DNA of 64,000 bases from Hedera helix (Eukaryota > Streptophyta > Magnoliopsida > Apiales > Araliaceae), in assembly GCA_947179155.2 (NCBI GenBank), contig OX359282.1:12858533-12922532 (forward strand), given 5' to 3'. Position 1 is the first letter of the stretch. Each line of letters starts with the position of its first letter. Under the pieces are notes generated by a model. It worked only from the letters and a program-made list of their open reading frames with translations, searched no databases and was not told where the DNA came from. Position numbers and translations under genes: made by a program. Below, in pieces: positions 1 through 10,549 of the stretch.

Positions 1-212
1 TTGAGAAAAATACACGGAAGGTTATCCGAGATTAATTCAAGAAAAACTTCGAGGGTCAGACGAGACATCATATTAATACTGTATGATGTATTTTATTAAT
101 AAAATACGTATAAGTAATTAAAACTTATATTACTAATGCGAAATATTTTAAATTAATCGCACGCGATTTATCCGATATACCGAAATCGGAAGAAATAATG
201 ACAAAACAGCTC

Positions 213-232
213 GGGAAGCTTCTAGAAGCTTG
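213..232 (+). promoter_or_regulatory. Heat-shock-element-like palindrome upstream of the LTR TATA box
   Basis: The modules GAA (215-217), TTC (220-222), GAA (225-227) and TT (230-231) alternate at the 5-bp spacing of a plant heat-shock factor binding site, within the perfect 16-bp palindrome AAGCTTCTAGAAGCTT. It lies ~115 bp upstream of the TATA box at 348. It is absent at the matching place in the LTRs at 25380, 31276 and 55606. Heat response is inferred from the motif only. Confidence 0.5.
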
Positions 233-347
233 GCTTGGAAAATATCTAGATATTATTCTAGTTTTATTAATTAAATAATGTGCGAAATGACTAAAATGCC
301 CTTAGCTTTTAAACTAATGACCAAACTACCCCGACCCTTGGTTTTCC

Positions 348-356
348 TATAAATAG
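348..356 (+). promoter_or_regulatory. LTR TATA box
   Basis: TATAAATAG in a block conserved in all four plus-strand LTRs, followed by leader sequence. This marks the likely U3/R boundary ~30 bp downstream. Confidence 0.7.
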
Positions 357-523
357 AAGGCTTAAGTTCATTAGTTCTTTACCATTTTTGAAAACTAAAG
401 AGCAAATATATAGAGAGTTCTTGTGAGACAAGAATCGATTGCAAAGAAATAGTTAAAGCTTGCAATAATAAAAGGTACGATTCTTAATCGTTATTATGCT
501 TAAAGTTTTATTTTATCGACGAG

Positions 524-889
524 GCTCAAGAACATAAGTCGTAGTCATGTACGATTTTTCGTTCTCCGTGTTCCTTATGACTTGAGCAAGTCGTTGTTAT
601 GTCAAATTTCATTTCATAGTTTAAAGTTCAAGAACATACGTCGTATCCATGTACGATTTATCCGTTCTCCGTGTTCTTCGTATGTTCTGGAGTATTATTA
701 TAAATTGTTATATTTAAGTAAACAAGTCGTTATAATGACCAAATTTTGTCAATTATAAAGTGTTATAATCACATATGTAAGCAGTTATAATGCTCAAATT
801 ATTTCAAGTATGAAATCCAAAAGCTCAAGAACATAAGTCGTTACCATGTACGATTTTTCGTTCTTCGTGTTCTTCGTGTGTTCTTGAGC
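524..889 (+). other. Leader hairpin row (three stem-loops)
   Basis: There are three related stem-loops: 524-587 (arms GCTCAAG/CTTGAGC), 631-688 (AGAACATACG/CGTATGTTCT) and 823-889 (GCTCAAGAACA/TGTTCTTGAGC). Each apex carries a CATGTACG core with a small inner stem. The same row occurs at matching positions in the three other plus-strand LTRs. Confidence 0.65.
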
Positions 890-2859
890 AAAAGTCATAA
901 TTTCTACATAAGTAGGTTTATGATTTGGTAATTTAGTGTTATGGGATGATGAAACATGATGGCCTTGCTAAATAATGCTTGTGGCATCAAGTTTTAGTAG
1001 TCGAAACGAAGAACGATGAAACTTTGTTCTTCGTGTTCTTCGATTCGTTCTTCGTGTTCTTGAGAAAAAGTCATAAAATCTTATATAAGTTGGTTTATGA
1101 TTTTGTTATTTTTATGTTATGAAGTGATACGGAGTGTTAGAACATGTTATCTTAGCAAATTAATGCTTGAGGTATCATGTTTTACCAATCGGATCAAAGA
1201 AAGCTAAGCTTAATATACTCGCAGAATATTTTTTCAAATTTCCGAAAATTTAAAGTCTGAATCTTCCTTAGAAACCTAAATGAAAGTTGTAGCTCATGAA
1301 ATTCTAAGCAATTTAGACTCAAGAATCACTCAAAAATATTTTCGTATGACAAAGTTATGGCTGTCACTATAAAAGAGGTCAGAAATATGAATCAGTTTTA
1401 GATCAGTCCCATTACTGGGAAATATGTGTAAATAAGTAAGGAATCTCGAACTTTGGTCTGAATGAAAGTTGTAGGTACGGAAGTTACGAACGCGTGAAAT
1501 TTTTAACGACTCAAAAATGTTTTAAAACGAAGAAGTTATGGCCGTTTAACCGAGCCGGGGTCTGGCAGTCCAACAATCTGCCCAAATCCGAAAATTTGGC
1601 TTAAAAATGAGTTTTTGAGTTAGCCAATTTTCCAAATAATTTCACCTATGAAAATAGTGTAGTTAAGTTATTCTAAGACTTATTCAAAAGGAAAATTTGA
1701 TAAACTAACATTCGGGGTCGCGTAACCCTTTTTGTAGGCGTTTAACGATTTCCCGGGAAAACCCTAACACGGTTTCAAGGCAAGTCTTCTAACTCTTGCT
1801 ATGTGCTACTTGTGTAGTATTGTTAAAATGTTAAATGAGATGTGTAATGTCATGTTATTATGCAATAGATGATATGTGAAGTCTTTAACTGATGTTTACA
1901 AGCCTTCTAACTGTTATGTTTTATGTTTACGATTTACGAACATGATTTATACACTTTGTGTGTCAATGTGATATAAATTGTTGGAACGTGAGTTATAATT
2001 GAAGAGTAAATGGAGAATTATGTTCAGTCAATGCATGCTAAAAGTTTATATGAAAGCATAAACTGCGTATGTGCTGTATGTTAGACTTGCTGAGCCGTCG
2101 TGCTCATTCTTGTGAATAAAACCTTATTTGCAGATTAAAGATGAACGTTAAGAAGATCATGAACTTAAAGACGCAGCATAGATTAGGTTTTCATGTAAAT
2201 TGATTGTATTTGTATATGTCATAATGACTGTTGTAATACGAACAAACAAACATGTAACCGAATATTGAATGAATGATATAAATTATTATCATCAGAATGT
2301 TGTTATGTCTTTATTTTGATATAACCTAGAATTGTTAAAATTTAACATAGTATTGATAATGATCTATTTATCTGGATGAGGATCGGTAAATAACTTGTGA
2401 GTGCTATACATCTGAGACAGAACTAAGCGATGTTAACTGGTCAAATCCATCGTTAAGGTTCCTCGGACCCAGGTATAACTCGTTATTACTATTCTTAATA
2501 CCATATAAGTAGGATTATTGATATGAAGAGATATCTTTGTATATTGATACTTGTAGTACGAATGAGACCGTTACAAGTGGACATATATAGAATATTTAAA
2601 TCCTAAGGTTAAAATTAAACCGTTATATATGGTTTTATCCATTTATACGGATGAAATACAAGTTGATACTTGTATACTTATGAGATTGAGATCAAGTTAA
2701 GATCCAGGGACAATGTTAAGAGAAATTGTTAATGTATAGTCTAAAATAAGACTATTTCAACCAATATGATTATGGGATCATTGGTTAAGTCGATAGATAT
2801 ATGAAATTAACGCACAAGGTCCGCCGCATCGAAAGCGCGGGGATTTTGGGGGCGTTACA

Positions 2860-4251
2860 CGAATAGCAAGTTTCCTCAAATGAAGACTTGCGTACCTTGT
2901 ACGCATTGTTTTCATTGCGAGTTTGATAGGATTGCTCCTTTTGAGGGTAACCGAAGCGTAACGAAGTAATATGACTTCTCATCACCTATTTGTTTGAAAA
3001 TTTTGAGAAAATAACGAACCGAATAGCAAGTTTCCTCAAATGAAGACTTCCGTACCTTGTACGCATTGTTTTCGATGCGAGTTTGATAGGATTGCTCCTT
3101 TTGAGGATAACCGAAGTGTAACGAAGTAATATGACTCCTAATCACCTATTTGTTTGCAAATTTTGAGGAAATAACGAACCGAATAGCAAGTTTCCTCAAA
3201 TGAAGACTTGCGTACCTTGTACGCATTGTTTTCATTGCGAGTTTGATAGGATTGCTCTATTTGAGGGTAAGCGAAGTGTAACGAAGTAATATGACTCCTA
3301 ATTATCTATTTGTTTGCAAATTTTGAGGAAATAACGAACCGATTAGCAAGTTTCTCAAATGAAGACTTGCGTACGTTGTACGCATTGTTTTCAATGCGAG
3401 AGTGATAGGATTGCTTCTTTGGAGGCTAACCGAAGTATAACAAAGTAATATGACTACTAATAACCTATTTGTTTGCAAATTTTGAGGAAATAACGAACGG
3501 ATTAGCAAGTTTCTCAAATGAAGACTTGCGTACGTTGTACGCGTTGTTTTCAATGCGAGAGTGATAGGATTGCTTCTTTGAGGCTAACCGAAGTATAACA
3601 AAGTAATATGACTCTTAATCACCTATTTGTTTGAAAATTTTGAGGAAATAACTAACCGAATAGCAAGTTTCCTCAAATGAAGACTTGCGTACCTTGTACG
3701 CATTGTTTTCAATGCGAGTTTGATAGGATTGCTCCTTTTGAGGATAACCGAAGTGTAACGAAGTAATATGACTCCTAATCATCTATTTGTTTGCAAATTT
3801 TGAGGAAATAACGAACCGACTAGCAAGTTTCCTCAAATGAAGACTTGCGTACGTTGTACGCATTGTTTTCATTGCGAGTTTGATAGGATTGGTCCTTTTG
3901 AGGATAACCGAAGTGTAACAAAGTAATATGACTACTAATCACGTATTTGTTTGCAAATTTTGAGGAAATAACGAACTGATTAGCAAGTTTCTCAAATGAA
4001 GACTTGAGTACGTTGTACGCGTTGTTTTCAATGCGAGAGTGATAGGATTGCTTCTTTTGAGGCTAACCGAAGTATAACAAAGTAATATGACTCCTAATCA
4101 CCTATTTGTTTGCAAATTTTGAGGAAATAACGAACCGAATAGCATGTTTCCTCAAATGAAGACTTGCGTACGTTGTACGCATTGTTTTCGATGCGAGTTT
4201 GATAGGATTGCTCCTTTTCAGGATAACCGAAGTGTAACGAAGTAATATGAC
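2860..4251 (-). repeat. ~160-bp satellite array, left fragment
   Basis: About 8.7 tandem monomers of 159-160 bp, starting part-way through a unit (CGAATAGC...). Both main left-side subtypes occur. A-type reads GAATAGCAAGTTTCCTC with a GCGAGTTTGATAGG tail. B-type reads GATTAGCAAGTTTCTC with GCGAGAGTGATAGG and ends in TATAACAAAGTAAT. The array ends at the LTR insertion at 4252. Strand is arbitrary; the form containing ATGACTCCTAATC reads on plus here. No gene is present; short minus-strand open frames are a by-product of the repeat. Confidence 0.95.
4247..4251. repeat. Target-site duplication ATGAC (left)
   Basis: ATGAC directly before TGTAACGCCC. It is matched by ATGAC at 8794-8798 directly after the other end of the insertion, so this is a 5-bp duplication typical of LTR retrotransposons. 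Confidence 0.85.
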
Positions 4252-5348
4252 TGTAACGCCCCCAAATCTGGGTTCCTTGAACCCTAGACTTGGTACGTCA
4301 CGATACATCATCTTCATACACTTTCTATAACTAATGCGGAATATATAAACATAAATTGTTTATTCTACAACATTTCCCAAGGTTTCTAACCTTAACCTAC
4401 ATATATACCTTTAGATTCATAAAAAGGTTTACAAAATTACTTACATCATATAACAATTTAGTTATAATGAATAACACTATAATCTTGTCTTTTGCTTCTG
4501 TCTCCGTCTCTCCTCGGACATTCGTATTATTCTGAAATTTGTTATCATGATATAGCAAGAGTGAGCAACGACTTTGCTCAGCAAGTTTAAATACAATAAC
4601 GATATATCATGATTGAAAGAAAGAACAAGCTTTCGGATTTTCAACAATATAATAATTGTGAAAGAGTACGAATCATAATTTCAATAATTGAATGACTGAA
4701 TCAAGTAATGTGAGTGTCAATAATGACCATGAACAATTTTAACTGAACCTTATGGTAATGAAGGTGATCAGCCTTTCATACCTGATGAACACATGCAACA
4801 AGCACTATGTGCGAATCAACAATTTAAAGATGTGGAATAATTATACAAAATTAAACCATAGCATGCTTGAAACGTAATAACTTGAATTTGAGTTAGGGAC
4901 TTGAACAATAAAATAATATATCCTGCTCGAATATAAATTGAGTAGGGTTTAGGAAACTTGCCTGTTTGCTCAGCTACAATTAATGTCTAGCTTTAACTAA
5001 CTGGCTTTGAAAGACCTAACATCAATAAAGTTGGTCTAATAATTAATACGACGTATTTGCACAACTATACGCTTACTAAGGAACTTATCTACCACATAAG
5101 TACTAACACATGATATACATCAGTCAAAACAATATTATTAACCTTATAGACCCTCAATCATATTAGGTTAATAATTTAATAAGTTAGAAAATAATTTTCT
5201 CAAGTGTTAAACACTTATTAAACTATTAAACAATTTGTTATAATTGTTTAAACAAAAGAGTTAAAAGACATATTCTTTATTTCATTAAGTCTAATTTCAT
5301 TTAATTACTATTTATCATTAATTAAATAGTAAGTAATTAACTACCTTT

Positions 5349-5665
5349 AGTTATTATTTAATAATAAATAATAACTTACTAGATTTATTTATTATTTAAA
5401 ATTAATCAAATAATAAATAATTATATTATATTAAAAATAATCAAATATCTTTAGTTATTATTTAATAATAAATAATAACTAATTAACTAGATTCATTTAT
5501 TATTTAAAGTTAATTAAATAATAAATAATAAAATTATATAGTAAATACTCAAATATCATTAGTTATTATTTAATAATAAATAATAACTAACTGAATTTAT
5601 TTATTATTTAAAGTTAATCAAATAACAAATAATTAAATACCCAATCTTAGTTGTCTTTAATTATT
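5349..5665. repeat. ~105-bp AT-rich minisatellite inside the LTR
   Basis: Three copies of a unit starting TAGTTATTATTTAATAATAA begin at 5349, 5452 and 5560 (spacings 103 and 108), followed by a degenerate fourth. The unit is almost pure A+T and is rich in self-complementary TTATTATTTAA runs. Confidence 0.7.
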
Positions 5666-5761
5666 ATTTAATAGTAATTAAATAATAATTAATTAATTTA
5701 TCATCCTTGTTTATTATTTAATATTAATCATAAATTCAGAAGATATAATATTAATCTAACT

Positions 5762-6055
5762 AGATTAATATTTAACATTTAAATATTAATCCTAAATACT
5801 TATTATATTTGAAAAATATAATATTAAACTAAATAGATTAATATTTACAACATTTAAATATTAATCCTAAATACTTATTATATTTGAAAAAATATAATAT
5901 TAAACTAACTAGATTAATATTTACAACATTTAAATATTAATCCTAAATACTTATTATATTTGAAAAATATAATATTAAACTAACTAGATTAATATTTACA
6001 ACATTTAAATATTAATCCTAAATTATATTTGAAAAATATAATATTCAACACCTAA
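5762..6055. repeat. ~74-bp AT-rich minisatellite inside the LTR
   Basis: Units starting AGATTAATATTTA begin at 5762, 5835, 5911 and 5985 (spacings 73, 76, 74). Each contains TTAAATATTAATCC and a TATATT...AATATA inverted pair. The last copy is partial. Confidence 0.8.
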
Positions 6056-6234
6056 ATATCATTTTTGTATTATTAATATTTTTGTTATAATTTTAAATTA
6101 ATTTTTAAACATTTAAATTAATTTAAATTATCCAGAATGGCAAAATCGTAAATAAACTGAAAAACCGGACCGATGGCAATTTCGTAATTAATTAGAAAAC
6201 CGAACGGAGGGGCATTATGGTAATTTCCGCCGAA

Positions 6235-6415
6235 AACTTACGCCCGCGCATTGCGCGCTTTAAGAAATTAGAGGCCCCAAAACGGCACCGTTTTGGGGAT
6301 ATGTCGGCTGGCTTCCGCGCGTTATGCGCGGCGACGTTTTTTATAGGAAAAACGGCGTCGTTTTTAGCTCCGCGTACGACAATGAACAGGGTCGCGCGCA
6401 TTGCGCGGCACCCCC
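6235..6415. other. GC-rich palindrome cluster in AT-rich LTR
   Basis: This ~180-bp island is clearly GC-rich against its surroundings and holds several strong inverted repeats. They include 11-bp arms with a 2-bp spacer at 6275-6298 (CCCCAAAACGG / CCGTTTTGGGG), CCGCGC/GCGCGG at 6315-6331, GTTTTT/AAAAAC near 6335-6354, and two copies of GCGCATTGCGC (near 6247 and 6396). Open frames of 69-71 codons cross it on both strands, but nothing supports coding. Confidence 0.6.
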
Positions 6416-9400
6416 TTTTTCTTTCCTCTTAGCAGATTGTGAATAGTAATTTTAATACACCACTTTAATAAAAATTATACATTCAAGTAAGCTTTAAAAA
6501 TCCAAAAAAATTACCAATCACTTGGTATCAATTTATAACATGAAAATTTTAATTTTTCATGATTTAATATTAAAATTTTTTTATAAAAATTTTTACATCA
6601 CATAAACTACCACAAATCATAACTTTTTGTGTATAACTCCATTTTTAGTGATTCAAACTTTGTTTTTCTCATGATTTAATGTTCTATAATATTATAACAT
6701 TAAATCTAAATTTTATAAAAATAAATTTCTTGTCATTATTTTAAGACTTGATTTATCACCACCAATCACATGTTTTTAGCATATAAATTATACCAAAACA
6801 CAAACTAAGCATATTAAACTCAAGCATGACATAAATATTACTAATACACATGACTAACTATATTAGCATATTTATACCAACATGATGGTTTAATTAATTT
6901 AAAACAAAGGTAGATTTAAAATAACCATTACCTCATTCTAATGACTATCTTCATTTTTCTTCCAAAATGGGTTGTGCAACTTGAAGATATGCACCAAGAT
7001 CTCCTTCTCTACCTTCTCCATGCTCTCAAATATTTTCTTACCCAAGCTATTTCTCTCAACTCTCTCTAACTTGAAAAGTGGAAGAAGAAGAAATGACTAC
7101 AAAAATTTCCAAAATTGTAAGTATACTCTTACAAAATATTAGATACACATATGTATCTATTAATCTAGACCATCATGCACCTATATTGGATACTTGCACA
7201 AGAAATGGCTTAAGGACTAAAGTTGGTGAAAAGAGGGATGATCCATGTATTTTAAAAAATCAAACAAGCAACCTTAATTTAAATAAATAAATAATAAACT
7301 AAAATAAACAAGAAAAATCAAATTTTCTCTCCCTCATTCAACATGTCGGCTGACTTCTTCTTTTCTTGTCCCAAATTCATTGTCCAAGTCACTTTTTAAA
7401 TTAATAATAGTTAAATTAAGTATTTTCCAAGTGGGCCAATCATTGGGCTTTAATTTAAAATACCAATTGGGCTTCTATTAAATTGTTTGGGCTACTAAAT
7501 TGTCAAATTTTATTATTCTCCACTTGGGCTACTAATTGACCCATGTTGGGCTAATTTAATAATTTACACATTAATTATTCAATCCATGATTAAATAAATA
7601 ATTAGATTGAATAAATAATTAAACATTTTAACCCATAAGTATTAAATTACTAAATGGACTAATAAATATTATTATTAATATTTCACATTATTTACATTAA
7701 TTAATAATCATATTAATTAATTTATTATATTTAATTCACTCATTATATTCAATTTAATTGAATATTTAATTAATGACAACTTGTCAATTATTTTGATATT
7801 AAAACTTTAGAGTGTGTTTGCTAATAATAATATATATAATCTATATATATTATTTATACACATCACCTTACCTCAAAAATAATTTCACAATAAATTATGA
7901 AATTTAAATAAATACAATATATAATTTAATATATATTATTTACGCCATAAATTAAATTATTTAATACGTTTACATTAAATAATTTATTTCTCATCAATTA
8001 TGGAAATAATTCCATTTACCCGAAAATACATTAAAATAATAATATATTTACTCAATTTCTTATTTAAATAATTTATTTAATTATTTAATTAATATTACAC
8101 AAATAATTGTATAATTAAATTTCTCAATCCCATAAATCATTTACAATGATTTATTTAATTATAGAATATATTCATTTAATATATTCAATTACTATTTAAA
8201 ATTTCTCAATTAATTTAAACCCTTTATATATATGTACATATATATGAAATTAAATATTGTACAATATATATAATTATTAATCTCCTTTAATTAATTCAAC
8301 TACTTTATATAATTTATAATTATATAATTTACATAATTATTCCTCACAAATAATTTATCAACAATTTGCATAATTGTTGATTAATGAATAAATTAATTCC
8401 ACAATAAACCTTTTAATTCAATTCGGATTAATTTAATATTAATCTATCTATTTATCACAATTTAATTAACCATTAAATTATGTTACTAAATATGCACGCA
8501 TATATATATATTCATATAAATACATATTTAATTTACACGCAACCACGTCGCATAATTACATAACTCCACTAATTAATTCTCTTAATTTAATTAGACTTGT
8601 TGTTAGTCAAGTTTATTGAACTATCACTTTACTTGCTAACTTATCAAAAATTTTGATATCACCATATCTAAGTTAGTCCGTTAAATTAAATTTGGACCTC
8701 TATTTATCTATCACTACTAGGTTATCAAACTCCAACCTTTATTAAATATTAAATATTTTATTTCTAATTCATTTAAATATCCGGGATATTACAATGACTC
8801 GTAATCACCTATTTGTTTGCAAATTTTGAGGAAATATCAAACCGAATAGCAAGTTTCCTCAAATGAAGACTTGCGTACCTTGTACGCATTGTTTTCATTG
8901 CGAGTTTGATAGGATTGCTCTTTTTGAGGGTAACCGAAGTGTAACGAAGTAATATGACTCCTAATCACCTCTTTGTTTGCAAATTTTGAGGAAATAACGA
9001 ACCGATTAGCAAGTTTCTCAAATGAAGACTTGCGTACGTTGTACGCGTTGTTTTCAATGGGAGAGTGATAGGATTGTTTCTTTGGAGGCTAACCGAAGTA
9101 TAACAAAGTAATATGACTCCTAATCACCTATTTGTTTGCAAATTTTGAGGAAATAACGAACCGAATAGCAAGTTTCCTCAAATGAAGACTTGCGTACCTT
9201 GTACGCATTGTTTTCATTGCGAGTTTGATTGGATTGGTCTTTTTGAGGGTAACCGAAGTGTAACGAAGTAATATGACTCCTAATCACTTATTTGTTTGCA
9301 AATTTTGAGGAAATAACGAACCGATTAGCAAGTTTCTCAAATGAAGACTTGCGTACGTTGTACGCGTTGTTTTCAATGCGAGAGTGATAGGATTGCTTCT

Positions 9401-10549
9401 TTTGAGGCTAACTGAAGTATAACAAAGTAATATGACTCCTAATCACCTATTTATTTGCAAATTTTGAGGAAATAACGAACCGAATTGCACGTTTTCTCAA
9501 ATAAAGACTTGCGTAAGTTCTACGTATTGTTTTCAATGCGAGTTTGATAGGATTGCTCCTTTTAAGGGTAACCAAAGTGTAACGAAGTAATATGACTTCT
9601 AATCACCTATTTGTTTGAAAATTTTGAGGAAATAACGAACCGAATAGCAAGTTTCCTCAAATGAAGACTTGTGTACCTTGTACGCATTGTTTTCGATGTG
9701 AGTTTGATAGGATTGCTCCTTTTGAGGATAACCGAAGTGTAACGAAGTAATATGACTCCTAATCACCTATTTGTTTGCAAATTTTGAGAAAATAACGAAC
9801 CGAATAGCAAGTTTCCTCAAATGAAGACTTGCGTACCTTGTACGCATTGTTTTCATTGCGAGTTTGATAGGATTGCTCTTTTTGAAGGTAACCGAAGTGT
9901 AACGAGGTAATATGACTCCTAATCACCTATTTGTTTGCAAATTTTGAGGAAATAACAAACCGATTAGCATGTTTCCTCAAATGAAGACTTGCGTACCTTG
10001 TACGCATTGTTTTCATTGCGAGTTTGATAGGATTGCTCTTTTTGAGGGTAACCGAAGTGTAACGAAGTAATATGACTCCTAATCACCTATTTGTTTGCAA
10101 ATTTTGAGGAAATAACGAACCGATTAGCAAGTTTCTCAAATGAAGACTTGCGTACGTTGTACGCGTTGTTTTCAATGCGAGAGTGATAGGATTGCTTCTT
10201 TTGAGGCTAACCGAAGTATAACAAAGTAATATGACTCCTAATCACCTATTTGTTTGCAAATTTTGAGGAAATAACGAACCGAATAGCAAGTTTCCTCAAA
10301 TGAAGACTTGCGTACCTTGTACGCATTGTTTTCGATGCGAGTTTGATAGGATTGCTCCTTTTGAGGATAACCGAAGTGTAACGAAGTAATATGACTCCTA
10401 ATCATCTATTTGTTTGCAAAATTTGAGGAAATAACGAACCGACTAACAAGTTTTCCTCAAATGATGACTTGCGTACGTTGTACGCATTGTTTTCATTGCG
10501 AGTTTGATAGGATTGGTCCTTTTGAGGATAACCGAAGTGTAACGAAGTA

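Larger units (their letters stand above)
1..2859 (+). mobile_element. 3' part of a long LTR (Ty3/gypsy), truncated by window edge
   Basis: This segment aligns along most of its length with the complete LTRs at 25380-29231 and 31276-35126. Shared parts are the TATA region, the hairpin modules, the leader block around 2041-2140 and the 3' end GGGGGCGTTACA. It ends in CA at 2859 and satellite resumes at 2860. It differs from the other LTRs in two places. Its upstream region (about 1-260) is largely unrelated to theirs, and near 2535-2590 a ~190-bp block present in the others is replaced by ~55 bp. It is either a solo LTR or the 3' LTR of an element lying to the left; the window cannot decide. 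No coding frame was found in it. Confidence 0.85.
4252..8793 (-). mobile_element. Isolated (probably solo) long LTR, reverse orientation
   Basis: A 4,542-bp insertion in satellite with ATGAC on both sides. Read on the minus strand it starts TGTAATATCCC and ends TTTGGGGGCGTTACA, the same ends as the LTR at 25380. A block with TTGCTCAGCAAG near 4575-4590 is the reverse complement of the conserved leader motif ACTTGCTGAGC. No primer site, gag or pol was found, which favours a solo LTR made by LTR-LTR recombination. The interior is very AT-rich and full of short tandem repeats, apart from a GC-rich palindromic island at 6235-6415. Most of its length is diverged from the other LTRs. A small non-autonomous element cannot be fully excluded. 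Confidence 0.7.

Noticed and set aside
6192..6432. Frames of 69-71 codons on both strands over the GC-rich island
   Set aside because: Palindromic GC-rich sequence lacks stops on both strands; there is no conserved motif and no context for a gene.
4252..8793. DNA transposon with terminal inverted repeats
   Set aside because: The ends TGTAACGCCC and GGGATATTACA pair over only a few bases, and they match LTR ends of the family seen elsewhere in the window; the 5-bp duplication fits an LTR element.
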